Shown: piece by piece, positions 23,465 to 34,448 of the stretch | Position numbering within the stretch: the stretch's first letter is position 1 | Layout of the letters: every line of letters starts with the position of its first letter | Source: Tolypocladium sp. Sup5 PDA-1 | Taxonomy: Eukaryota; Ascomycota; Sordariomycetes; Hypocreales; Ophiocordycipitaceae | Assembly (NCBI GenBank): GCA_000750105.3 | Contig: JPHH03000053.1 | Location: 159,002 to 223,001 of the forward strand | DNA length: 64,000 nucleotides | Reading direction: 5' to 3' | The notes under the pieces: generated by a model | What the model saw: only the letters and a program-made list of their open reading frames with translations | Told to the model about the DNA's origin: nothing | The model's database searches: none | Made by a program: the position numbers and the translations under genes

Positions 23465-24569
23465 CTACTCTGAGCTACGATCCTCGAACTTAGTGGAGGG
23501 ATTGATAAGAAACCCATCCAAAGATAGCATGTTATACCGTCCCTGCTCATCATCGCGTATAGTAACGGGCTTTGATCCATTCGCAAGTCGACTGGTGAAG
23601 CCATTAGAAAGGAGTAAGCCAGTGATCCTAGCGAGTTTGATGGTCCGCATTGTGTCGTCTGCCAAACCTCCCACCTGCTCCTGGAAGGTACTCCAGAAAA
23701 CAGTTTGTAGGACATCGTAGTCCTCGTACCGACTCCAGCCGTCTCGAAGGTGCAAGTGTCCGGTCAATGTTTGTAGAGAGTGAAGGTTCAGGCCGAAAGG
23801 ACAGATTTCCGCCTCGGCCCAGTCAATGACCCCGATCAGACTACAGGATGTCTCCTCAACCATGATGTTGCAAGAGCCGAAATCTCGGTGCAAGAGCACC
23901 ATGGGCAGGGAGAGGATTGCATCCATCGAGTCGATGCACTTGTGGATGATGCCGTAGAAACGGTCGGGTAGCGCGCCGAGCAACAACCGCAGCTCCTTGA
24001 CGAACTTCTGACTGAGTTGGTCGCGGTAGGCCTGGTCAACATCCTGTAGTGACTTCCACGCAATTGCGAAGAAGCTATGACAGTCAGCGCCAGATACTTG
24101 CGCGAATTACACAAGAGGCCACCTACCGGGCAACATCTGCCAATAGTGTTTTACGTCGGGCAAAGTTGTCTGGCGAATTTCTAGGGAATCCATGTGCCAG
24201 GATATGGTCCAGGTGAGTAACACCCGGCATACGACTCATCGAATAGGCGTAAAGGGGCTCCTTGTCTCTGGCTTCACAACCCAGCTGGCCTTCAAATGAC
24301 ACCGTAGGCACCAGGGAACCGTAGATCCTTCTCGCCAGAGTAGCAGTTTCGAGATTGAGCTTCTGCGATTTGAACCGAAACTGGACCACGTACTCGAGGT
24401 GAGGTCCTGCGTAGACGGTGTAGCTGCAAGCACCCTGGACATGAACTGCGACGACGTTGTCTCCTCCAGCGAGCTCCTCTGCTCGAGTGTCGCATGCTGG
24501 GCGAGTGGTGGTAGCCTTGGCAAAGAAGCTGGCGATCTCTGCCTCGACCGAGTACTCTGAGTAAGTCAT
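23465..24569 (-). CDS. APH-family small-molecule kinase-like protein
   Basis: Two exons (24569-24127 and 24074-23465) with a 52-bp intron (GTAGGT donor, GCTGAC branch, TAG acceptor) give 350 aa. The catalytic loop HRDFGSCNIMVE (HxDxxxxN pattern) and the following metal-binding segment VIDWAEAEICPFG are typical of the aminoglycoside phosphotransferase/choline-kinase-like fold (PF01636). The N-terminal lobe carries a VVQFRF strand and an MSRMPG hinge-like segment. Fungal members are very numerous and mostly have unknown substrates; antibiotic resistance should not be assumed. No signal peptide or membrane segment seen. Confidence 0.8.
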
Positions 24570-25079
24570 GATCTCGATAGCTCAGAAGCTGTTTTTCTGT
24601 CTGAGCCAAATGGTGAAGCTCGCTTTGACAAGGAAGGTTGGATGTTTAGGTGAGTGGTTGCCTGAAGTTTCACTACTTGAGCCCAACACAACGCTTGGTC
24701 CCATCGCCCAACAGCAACCATCACGTGTGACACATGCCCGCCCTGAAAGCCTCCGACCTATTTTACGCAATATAGGGTCTCAAACCAACTTTCCAGCCCG
24801 TACGGAACAGAAAATGAATTGCTGAATGATGCTCCATGAAAGGCTCTGCCATCGACGTGGAATCACGATGCAGCACTGGATTTATGTGAAGACAAGCTCT
24901 CAGCTCTAGGGTAGCCAGCACCTAGTACAAGCTGCAACTTACAACTTGAAGGTAATTACTAGACAACCCAATAGCAGGCTTCTGGGCTATTCAGGAACTC
25001 TTTCGATACATAAACAAACGTCCCACTTTGAGCATGCTGGCGGTATTCATTGATAGTTAGCAAGTACAGGCCTCCATAT
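24570..25079. other. Intergenic, kinase promoter side
   Basis: 510 bp between the start of the kinase gene and the end of the glyoxalase-like gene, both on the minus strand. No coding signal seen. Confidence 0.6.
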
Positions 25080-25571
25080 TTATTTGACGTATTGAGAAAG
25101 TCTGCAACGACCGAAACGTTAGAACAAACACGAAAAGGTCACTCTTCATCCCTAGAGCACTCACTCAATAAGATTCCCATCCGGATCCCTCACGTACACA
25201 CTCCTAATCCTCCCCCTCGCCCCCGTCCTCCCCACCACCCGGCCCCCCTCCAGCACCTCCACGCCCTCCCGCCGGAACCCCCCGGCCACCTCCTCCAGGT
25301 CCGCCGCCGCGTCGATCAAGAAGCACACGTCCGCGGTGCCGGGCAGCGCCGTCGCCGCCTTGGGCTCGAACTCGCGCCCGCGCTGGTGCAGGTTGATCTT
25401 GTGCGCGCCGAACAGCAGCGCGGTCCGCTGCGTCGCCGGGTCGGCCTCGGAGGCGAACGTCTGGGGCGTCATGCCGAGGTACTTTGCGTACCAGGCTGTG
25501 GTGGCGGCGACGCTGGCGCAGGTGAGGACCAGGTGGTCGATGTCGACGACGGGGGCGAGGGGCTTGGACAT
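25080..25571 (-). CDS. VOC (glyoxalase/bleomycin-resistance fold) family protein
   Basis: Exon 1 is 25571-25165 and exon 2 is a 22-bp terminal exon, 25101-25080, giving 142 aa. The 63-bp intron has a GTGAGT donor, a TTCTAAC branch and a GCAG acceptor. Without splicing the frame ends just after NLIE. With splicing the protein gains LSQYVK, which restores the usual NLIE-hydrophobic end of this fold. DHLVLT near the N-terminus, INLHQRG in the middle and VYVRDPDGNLIE at the end supply the metal-ligand positions seen in single-domain VOC proteins. Substrate unknown; related proteins include dioxygenases, isomerases and thiol transferases. No targeting signal seen. Confidence 0.82.
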
Positions 25572-27159
25572 GGTGGTTGCGGGATCGAATGTCGGGGCGT
25601 TGTGAGCGTGAGAAGTGGGATGAGAACAAGTTGACGGAGGGGCCGTGATTTCGGCAGGGCGCGGTTGGCGAGTGACGGAGTCTTATGCGATGCTGACGGC
25701 CGATCCATCCGTGGACGCTCCGAGTCGTCCCCGGAGACCCCGCTGTCCGCCATAAAGCCGACGCAACGTCAGCGTCGAAAGGTACGATAGCCGAGTTGAC
25801 TCATTGCCCTCTTCTCTATTCGGAAAGCATTCGGAGGTTTCCAGAGCTTCACTGCCGCCAAGCTTTATCTCAACACAATGGCTCCCACCGTCTCGAAGCC
25901 AGAAGAAGAATGCTGCTGCTGGAAACGCGTTTCTCTCCACGAGTCCACAACAACATCTTCTCGCACTTTCGCATCACTACCTATCGAGAGGTCACCTAGC
26001 AAAGCGACGCTGCCCTCCCTGAGAATGGACGCAGAATCGCCAGGGCGCCTTCTGGTGTGCGAAGGCTCCAACCTTGTATTTCCCCATAAGTTCCCGTATT
26101 CCTTGCCGTTCCTCGCTGTTCCTCTCTATTATTGCTCCGAGGTACACCGAACGCGACTTCTTCCTAGCTAAGGTACCCTACAGTATGTATATTACCCTTG
26201 CAATGTACAAAGCTAGAGGCTTCTCATACTAGGAAAGATAGCGGCCAAGGCCCTTACTTGAGCCATCTCGAGAGGTAGTCGTTCAATCGCGCCAGCTGGG
26301 AGCGTTTGTGCCTCGACAGGCTGCCACGCGGCCCGACTTCGCTCTGTCCTCAAGACGGGCATACACGATGTGTGCCATGACTATTCCCTGGAGTTGTTCC
26401 GCAGCCGACCGTCCCAGTCCGTGTCTGATGCGTGCATGGCTGTTTCTCCAGCAGCGGCAACAGCCCCGTCTCCATCTGCTTCTCCGCCCGGCGCCCCCTC
26501 TTCCTCCCCCCCGACACCGCCGAGGCCGGCATCCGGACCCGCGACGATCGCGCCCGCCGGGGTCGCCGCCTGGGCCGCCGCCGAGCACGCGCTCACGAGC
26601 GCACAGCACGAGCGCCGGGCCGTCGCGTGGGCGCTGGTACTCGAGCCGCTGGCACCGATCCGGAAGCTCCATGCGCAGACGTCTTCTGACGGGGAGAAGT
26701 CAATCCAGCTGTAGTCCGTAGTACGAGGTACTTCGCAGAGGACCGGCAGTGAATGAATGGTGTGGCATCGCAGTTAGCGAGCAGAGCCCTGATCATGGGA
26801 CGGACCACGCGCAATCTCCATGCCACCTGGTGGGTGGCCTTGGGGTACGAAACACAAAGTATTACGGTGACGGTCGAATTAAAGTGTTCCATCGCGGCAC
26901 GGCCCGCGCATCTCCCTCGCTCCTTCCTCGAGGGCATCGCGGGTCACGACATCAATTGGCCTCACAGCCCGGCGGGCAATTCCATCAATGCGACATGTCC
27001 ACCAGGAACCTGTGCATCCCAATGCGCCGACGGTCGCGTTGAACAAGGCGATTAGAGATAATCATACAGCTACAGCCCGTGTCTCCAGGTGCCATTTATC
27101 CAGAAGCGCATACGTCTGCAGAACCGCAGGTACACGTCGCGACGAGCGGCAGAGTCGGG
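25572..27159. other. Intergenic with a GC-rich patch
   Basis: About 1.6 kb. Between 26,380 and 26,700 several frames stay open on both strands because of high GC. They give Ala/Pro/Arg-rich text without domains, so no gene is called. Confidence 0.5.
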
Positions 27160-27946
27160 CTACTCTTCGCCTCCAGCGGCAGCCGTCTCGGGCTCGGCCT
27201 CTGCGGTCTCCGCCGCAGGCGCCTCGGTGGGCTTGACAGCCTCCTTGACAGCCTCAAAAGCCTCCTTGACAGTCTCCTTGACAGTCTCCTGGACCGGGGC
27301 GGGCGCGTCCTCGTCCTCGTCCTCGTCCTTGTCTTCCTCATCCTCGAGGTCGTCGGCGTCTTCGGCGTCCTCCTCTTCGGCGGCATTGCCGTTGGGGACT
27401 TCTTCGGTAGAGGCCTCGGCCGTCTTGCGCTTCTTTACGGGCGGTTGGACGACTGCGGCCGAGCATTAGCTTCGTGTTCATGTCCATAGACGCGCGCAGG
27501 AGCTTACCTTTGACGCCGTTCTTCTCGCCGGCTTTGTGGGCGTCACCGGCTTCGGCGTCCTCGTCCTCCTCTTCGGCGTCTTCGTCGCCGTCGTCTGCCT
27601 CTTCATCCTCCTCGTCCTCTTCGACGTCCTCTTCTTCGTCTCCGGTGGAGACGTACCTGATTGGTTCGCCGTCAGCACGTGTCCGCCAGGCATGCAAGTG
27701 ATGGCGTCGCAGCATTGCACGCCGGGTGCCACTCAATGGAGCTGTCCGCGATCGCTCGCCACCAGAGCAGGCTTCGCAGGATCCGTGGGGCTCCAGCGAC
27801 GCCCGGATTGATGGCAACGCGAGCAATTCGCAGTGTAAAGGTGGAGGGGCGACTTACTCCTCCTCCTCCTCCTCGTCATCGCCCACCTCGGGGAGGGAGA
27901 GCAGCTCCTCCTCCTCCTCCTCTTGCTTTCTCTTGCGGGAGGACAT
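27160..27946 (-). CDS. Acidic low-complexity protein, probably nuclear
   Basis: Three exons (27946-27858, 27656-27508, 27452-27160) with introns of 201 and 55 bp give 176 aa. The start MSSRKRKQEEEEEELLSLPE is basic then acidic. The first acceptor joins a Glu run to YVSTGDEEE. The second intron joins NGVK to VVQPPVKKRKTAEAS, creating a PVKKRK-type nuclear localisation signal. More than a third of the residues are Asp or Glu, and the C-terminus has EAVKEAVK-like helical repeats. The make-up resembles histone-chaperone-like or nucleolar acidic proteins, but no family domain is recognised. The first intron is unusually long for this window. Confidence 0.7.
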
Positions 27947-29743
27947 TGTGTACGTGTAGGCGCAAAGGTGAGGCAATTGATGAGCAGGTGACGGCCTATC
28001 GTACAGTAGGTATGTAGGATGGGGATGGGCTGGGAACGGCTGATGGGGAGCCGGCCTTTATGTAGGATGGAGGAACGGGGAGAGAGAGAAACGGAGGGAA
28101 ACAGGCTGGGTGGGAGAAGGGGGACAGCAGAGAGGCAAGGCTACAAGCTACGGCTAGCGAGGGGAGTGGAGGGAGGGAGGCAGAACTGGGACTGGGACTG
28201 GGACTCTACTAGTAGGAGGTAGGGGAGCTGTCCTGGCTCTGCTGTGTGTATACAAGCACGGGCTAGGCTGGATCGAGGTGGCGGACGAAACTCGCGCTCT
28301 TTGCGTCAGCCTCAGCAAAAGGCAGAGCGGAGGGCAACGGGCAGAGAGGAGAGGGGAGTGACTGATGGGCGGCGGGGAGGGCGTGGCGCGAGCGTGCACC
28401 AAGGCGAGGCAAAGCAAGCAAGCAAGCAGCGGGCTGCGTGCGGGACGGAGGTTACGAGTATGTCGAGCAGCAAGCAGCAGCACGACACACACAAGAGGGG
28501 GGGGGTGGCTGGGTTTCGCTGCTGGGCAATGGTCAATGGAGGAACGTCGTCACCTTTTGCGGAGCTCCCCAACTCCTCCTGGGGCGCTGGGCGGAAGCTG
28601 GAGCCATCTCTTGGTGGAGAGCAGGCTTTGGGGCGTGGCATCGGTTGGAGCTTGGCTCCAGGGGGGCCCGTGCGCCGGGTGTGTCCGCATCAGCCACGGG
28701 CCGGGGCAGCAAACGACTGGAGGAGGCTCCCCCAAGCTCGACCAACAGCCTGAGATGTGGTCGCGGGTCTGCCTCGACGCCTCTTGGGGCAGCGGTTTGC
28801 TCGCTGGACCAAGGCCTTGGAACTGGGCCCTTCGATTCGCCCCGAGTTGATCCGCGCCGGAGTCTCGCCTCCCTGTTTGCCTGTCTGCTCGCCCAGGCCG
28901 CCTCAGGCAGATGGCGTCCGTCCGCAAACGGGCCAGAGCAGCGCATATCCCGCGAGCCGAGCCAGGTCGAGACGCGCGGGCAAGGCGGGTGCTGACTCCG
29001 TCGAGTCCGTCGAGTCCGCCCAGCAGCAGGCCTACGGACTAACGTACCGGGTTGGGGATCCATGCCGACCTCGCTGACGGAATCGCGCTGTCGTCATCGG
29101 TCATCCTGGAGGAGCTGGCCCATCACGTGACAGGGCACAATCTCCTACGTCGAGGCACGCGCCGGAGATGACCCGACCCATTCCTCAGAAGCAGCAGGAA
29201 CACGAGACAAAACACACACGCAGTCTCACGGAATCGTTCCCTCATCCGGCAATGCGCAAAGACGCCAGACGCCAGACGCCTCCTCGCAGCATCGACACGG
29301 CATCCAGCAAAACGGCCAAGGCAAGTGCCCGGTGGAGCTGGGATGGGCCGGCAAATGGGCTCCTTGGCCCCGATGCAAATGACCACGGTGCCTCAACCCT
29401 GCAGCAACCATGCACGCTTGTCCCAGGGCATTTCCCCTTCTGGACATTTGATTCCTCGCCATTCGGCCGCTGGCACGCTATCCCCACCGTTCGCCCACGG
29501 CACCGCAGCCGACGGGGCAGCCGGGGCAGCCGGGGCAGCCGACGGGTCCGCTCCCGGGGAGGAGTTGCGCTGGGATCAAGTGATTGTGCCTCGTTCAACA
29601 CACGCAGCATATCAAAAGACGGAATAGTCGCTATTACCTTGTTTGCTTGTTCCTTGTGCTCTTCAACCTACGGTTCATACGAACCTACCAAGACCTGACG
29701 CTGCATTTCACATGAGCGCCGCCTTCTCTGGCCTGGGTTAGCT
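27947..29743. other. Intergenic
   Basis: About 1.8 kb with a purine-rich stretch (28,020-28,220, including repeated CTGGGA units) next to the acidic-protein promoter. Several long frames overlap on both strands (for example 28438-28995 plus and 28533-29063 minus) but none has recognisable protein features. Confidence 0.5.
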
Positions 29744-31072
29744 TCATGGTCTGGCAAAGATGTTGAGAGAGAGACTCGCCGAGGGCAAAAAGTCCTTGCA
29801 GCTCTGCGCCGTGACCAGCGCAAAGTGCACGAGGCAAAAGAACCACGTAAAGGGGTCCTTGACGGCCTCCCACACGCCCGCCCACGTCCCGTCCTCCATC
29901 CCGTCGCGCCCGCCGTTGGATACCAGCACGCGATACTGCGCCATCTCGCGCTCCTGCTGGCTCAGGAAGCGCGTGTTGTGCGGCTACTCGGGTAGCGAAA
30001 AAGAAAAAAAAAGGACGCCACGGCGACGACGATGGACGCGATGCCCTCGATGAGGAAGAACCACTGCCACGAGTGCAGGCCGGCGACTTGCTCCATGTGC
30101 TCGAGGATGCCCGCTGCCAGGAAGCTCGAGATGGTGTTGGAGATGGTGTTGCCCGCGTGCCAGATGGCCATGCGCATAGGGCTCTCTTCCTTGGTGTACC
30201 ACCACGACGTCACTGGCCCTGTCAGTATGTCTGAACATGGACGATCATCCCGGTAATGGGATCACGACTTACTGAGGGTCAGAGCCGGGAAGAAGGGCGC
30301 CCTCATCAATCCAATAATGAAGCGACAAACTGCAAACCCGGCGCCGCTGCTCAGACCAGGTCAATATACCGTGCTCAATAGAACATTCTTCAAGATCGTG
30401 CTTCACCCACCTCGTCATGGCCGGCATTTCGTCCCAGCGCTCCACATCAGCACCACCGCCGGCATAAAGTACCGCGGATTCGTCTTGGCCACGATCATGT
30501 TCCCCGGCAGCTGCCCGACGAGGTAGCCAATGCAAAACGCCGAGATGCCCGTGTTCCGCACCGTGTCGCTCATGCGCAGGTCCTTCTGCAGGCCCGCCAG
30601 CCGCGCGTTGGACACGTTGATGCGGTCGAGGTGGCTCACGAGGAACATGAGCGACACGCAGGGCATCATGCGCCAGTCTATGCGCCGCCGCACGCGCTGG
30701 GCGGGAGTGCGTACGGGAATCAGCGTCGCGCAGCCCGTGTACACGGCCGCCACGCCCTCCCGCGGAGTGACCTGCGCGATGACAGAGAGGGGATTCCTGC
30801 TCGCGCGGGTGTTTGCTACGTTGCTGCGTAGCTGTGTTCGCGTCTTTGCGAATTCAAAGGGGTACTGTTCCGCCCGTTTTAGCTACCTCAGAACCCATTG
30901 CGAAGGGCGGCGGTTTTAGTGCTACCGTGACTGATGCTTCCACCGCGCCAGCGACACCGCCCGCAAAGAGGGGCACGCCCGGAGACACGCTCTCCTTCTT
31001 GATATTCTGCGCTGGAAGAGTCTGTGTTTTCGCTAAAGGCACCGTGACATATGGCTGCGCAGCTGTCGCCAT
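29744..31072 (-). pseudogene. Chimeric, broken gene: mitochondrial carrier N-terminus fused to the N-terminal half of an MFS transporter
   Basis: From the ATG at 31072, exon 1 (to 30926) encodes VPLFAGGVAGAVEASVT. A 61-bp intron (30865-30925) is followed by YPFEFAKTRTQL, which holds the PxExxK signature of mitochondrial carriers of the tricarboxylate (CTP) type. After VAAVYTGCATLI the same frame passes directly into an MFS N-terminus (RRRIDWRMMPCVSLMFL, HLDRINVSNARL, GYLVGQLPGNM) of the anion:cation symporter type. The frame breaks near 30,430 (stop at 30415) and resumes after an intron as GFAVCRFIIGLMRAPFFPAL. It goes on to WWYTKEESPMRMAIWHAGN and the sixth membrane segment. It breaks again at a T-run near 30,010 with an in-frame TAG, and ends near KDFLPSAS. 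Membrane segments 7-12 are missing. Both parent genes are therefore truncated. Confidence 0.75.
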
Positions 31073-31309
31073 GGTGAGGATGCAAGATGGTGCTGTTACT
31101 CTTTACTGGCGTTGATATCGATGAATAGCACAGGGAATAAGAAAGAGTCTTGAAAATAAAACATCTCAAGATACTACAACCCTTGAATCTCATCCTAACC
31201 TAGTCATTGTCTATTCAGATCCAAGCCTGTCCACCCTCGATGACAACTACGATAGCTCATGACCTTGGTGTAAGTCGGAGTCAATGGACGTCTTCCAGCG
31301 GGAACAGCT

Positions 31310-32873
31310 CGGCCCTACCTCGACACCCTCGTCCACGGCACCTCCCCTCTTCCCGTCTTGACCTCCGTCAAGCACACAATCCTGCAACATCTCCCGTCAG
31401 GTCATGGCATCTACGGATATCCACGGTGACTCGACTTCTTCCCGCCAGATGTCTCGGTTCCGGCGTCGACCCCGACCTGGCCATGCACCTCCTCTCGCTG
31501 CACTGGAACCGCCAGCACCACTCCTCCCTGCTCACCCACCGCCCGGCCTTTATGCGCGACATGGCCTGCCAGGCCCCTGCTTTAGCAAGCTGCTGCTCAA
31601 CGCCATCTTCTTTGGCGCCAGCAAGTTCTCCCCGCGCCTCGGGGTGCGCCGCGACGCGGCCGACGTGCGCACCGCGGGTTGGCGCTTCCTTGGGCGCGTG
31701 CGGGAGCTGCTCGGCGGCTCGCTCGACCGCAGTGACGTGGACGACCATCCAGACGCTGCTCGTCATGACCAACTCGCTGTTTGCGCTGGGCGACGAGCGC
31801 AGCGCCGCGTGGCTGTACTCGGGGCTGGCATTTCGCATGCTGATCGACCTGGGGATGAACGCCGACCTGTCGACGACGTGGCGCTTCTCGGACGAGGACC
31901 TGGAGGTTCGGCGACGGGTGTTTTGGGATGCCTTCGGTCAGCATATCTCTTTCGATATCTGTTGCGGATTACCAGGGCTGCCTCGTCAGCCTCAAAGAGT
32001 CTGACGTCCTCATCTCCATCAAGTTCCTCGGCAGCTACGAGGAGTTCGAGCACTGGCAGCCCTTTGCCTACTCGACATCCGCTCTCGACTATCTAGGCTC
32101 CCCTGCTTACAGCACGTCGGCCTTTACCTTTCTCTGCAAGCTCTCCCTCGTCATGGGCGGCATCTTGAGCTGTATATACACGGAGCGCAGCTTCGACCAG
32201 AGCCCAGCCCAGCTCGCCAACATTCTCGAGAAGCTGCAGCAGAAGGTTCGGGCCTGGCAGGGATCGCTCCCTGCTCACCTCCACTTTGATCCGACCAAGT
32301 CGCAGGGAACGGCGTTTCCGCCACCACACATATTCAGCTTGCAGTGAGTCCCATGTGCCCTGCGTTCGAGCGACCAGCCGCAGAAGCCGATGTTGAATCT
32401 GAACGTCGTTCTGAGCTGCAAGGAGGACTCGCTCTTCAACGTACAACAGTGAACCAAGGGTCGAAGAATCCGTCCCGACGGCAACGCACAACGGAACCGG
32501 ATACTCGCCGGGCTCGGAATGGGTTGACATTGACGGCATCATCCGGAGCTTCCTCCAGGAGAACGATGCCAGTGCGCTTCGTCCTCCCGCGGCAGACTCG
32601 TCCAGTGCTCCCAGCCAACTACCAAGCCCGCCGCGGATCACACAAGAAACCGCTCCCATGGGAATGGCGAGAACGGGGCTTGCACCTCCGGGTCAGTATG
32701 GTGCAGTACAGGGTCTGGCACCAACGGCCATACCTCCGCCGGAAGCCGGATATAATACCGGCTACTCGTGGCAGCAGGACTGGCGGGCGGCAAATAACGA
32801 TTCTGAATCCCTAGATCCTTTTTTCGACTTCAACGGCTCCCCGTTGGGTAACTTGACCGTCACGGGCTGGTGA
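31310..32873 (+). pseudogene. Decayed fungal Zn2Cys6-type transcription factor (Fungal_trans domain)
   Basis: The middle-homology region is clear: HLLSLHWNRQHHSSLLTHRP, FSKLLLNAIFFGASKFSPRL, TIQTLLVMTNSLFALGDERS, AWLYSGLAFRMLIDLGMNAD, LEVRRRVFWDAF and YQGCLVSLKESDV. These blocks lie in different frames, with shifts near 31,580, 31,735 and 31,935 and no splice sites to explain them. After HIFSLQ (about 32,343) a chunk of the domain is missing. A disordered tail (SEWVDIDGIIRSFLQEN to NLTVTGW) then ends at 32873. No CxxCxxxxxxC zinc cluster is found upstream, so the DNA-binding part is lost. It is divergent from the carrier/MFS remnant. Confidence 0.75.
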
Positions 32874-33280
32874 GACGGTGTAGATAGTTGGTGGGTCTTC
32901 CAGCGGGAAGGGATCCCACTTCCTTCCCATGGGAGAATCGACTTACACACCACCTAGCCGGGGCATGCTGCCTCTCCACCAAGACTTGATACCTCCACAA
33001 CGATGCTGCCAAATCCGTGTCTTTTTGTCGAAACGTCATGGTTTAGAACACGAGCCCGCCGTTGCAAGGCCTAGTACCAAGGAGTCAAGCCATGTTGGTT
33101 TATAGAGTCCTCATCGCAGGCAGGGAATGGCAACCTCGCCCGTGTTTCGGCTTTTCCTGAGATCCTTTGCAAACCACGCTTGGCAGGCGACCCAAACTCT
33201 CGAAAGAGACGGTTCAAGCTCTTTGCAATGTCCCATATCGAAAGAGTCCTTCAAACCTACCTGGACCCAAGTTCCCCAAC
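32874..33280. other. Intergenic between two pseudogenes
   Basis: About 400 bp; no coding signal beyond the ends of its neighbours. Confidence 0.5.
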
Positions 33281-34448
33281 ATGGCGGTGCACAATACTCC
33301 ACGGCCGAGGCTTGCGTGCCACACTCTGCCCTGCGTTTTCATGCGTGAAGGCACATCCAAGGGCCAGTTCATCCACAAAAAGTATCTCCCAGCCCAACAG
33401 AGTGACCGGGCTCCGCACTTAATCTCAGCCCTTGGATCTCGCGGAGCTGATCCGCGCCAAATCGATGGCATCGGCGGAGGCACCTCGACAACATCCAAGG
33501 TGGCTGTCGTCTCACCGTCACGCCGTCCTGGGATCGACATCGACTTCACATTCATTCAGGTGGCAGTGGGCAAAGAGGCCGTCGACTTTAGCGGAAACCG
33601 CCGCAACATGGTCTCGGGAGCCGTACCATTTGCCGTCCAGAGGGACTGGTGATGTCGCAGAAAGGAGAAACACAGGTAATCAATACCTCAAGTAGTTGAG
33701 CCTGACGAGCGTGCTGACAAGATGCGGATAGATGGACGGGGGGATATTCAACACGAATACCAACCGGACCATCGTTGAGACCGTCGAGATTGACGAAACC
33801 GGGTCCTTCATGGAAGATGGCAGCTACGCCATTCCAGGCGTCAGCACCACCGGCAGCGAAGTAAGAGTGGCCTTTGTCGACCCAGCAGGCAGCATGACGG
33901 GCAAACTCTTCCCATCAGGGCAACGACAGCAAACGCTAGTTGTGCAGCCACCACTTGCCATGGCCCATGTCGGAAGCTTCGAGGTAAAAGTGACACTTGT
34001 CGACGCGGCACGAACCCATTTGTCCTGGTCGACGCCACGTCCAAGACGCGAGGAACTCCGAAGGTTGCTCTGGTACATCCTCCGGTCTTTCAGGAGAAAG
34101 GGGCTCCAGATATCCGAGTCCAGTCGTACTCAATGGGCCTGCCGCACCCAAGCTTACAGTTGACCGGTGCCGTGTGCCTGGCAGCTGCCATGAGTGCTCC
34201 GGGAACGGTGGTAGCGGAGCTGTCTGCCCGGGGCGCCGCCGACGCCGCAACGGACACCCAAGTCCCAGTGCGGAAACTGCATCGGCCGGCAATCACAGTC
34301 AGAGCAGGGCGAGAGAAGTGGTAATTGCCCACAGTGAGGGGCTAATTCGCGTGGAGTCGTGTTCGGAGACGAGGACCAGGTAGACAGCTGCATGGTGTCG
34401 CGGACCTCCTGGAGGCTCTTTGAGAGCAAGGTGCGGTACTATGTCTAA
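33281..34448 (+). pseudogene. Decayed PrpF / aconitate-isomerase-like gene
   Basis: PrpF-family (DUF453) blocks appear in order: LPCVFMREGTSKGQF, DPRQIDGIGGGTSTTSKVA, IFNTNTNRTIVETVEID, GSMTGKLFPSG, GSFEVKVTLVDAA, NPFVLVDATS, MGLPHPSLQLTGAVCLAAAM, EVVIAHSEGLIRV and SCMVSRTSWRLFESKV. They are split over several frames. Breaks occur around 33,650-33,735 (stop after QRDW; could partly be an intron), about 34,012, about 34,290 and about 34,360. Intact members isomerise methylaconitate or cis-/trans-aconitate-type substrates; the smut ADI1 enzyme of itaconate synthesis belongs here. As it stands no full-length protein can be made. Confidence 0.78.

Noticed and set aside
23465..24569. An aminoglycoside-resistance gene
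   Set aside because: The fold motif is of the APH superfamily, but fungal members are diverse kinases; nothing in the sequence indicates a drug substrate.
26283..26721. Several overlapping Ala/Pro/Arg-rich frames on both strands
   Set aside because: All six frames stay open because of GC content; none shows a motif or splice structure.
29744..34448. Sequencing error as the sole cause of the broken reading frames
   Set aside because: Large intact frames elsewhere (2663 and 1072 codons) argue against general poor quality, and missing gene parts cannot be explained by single-base errors; individual shifts still need checking.
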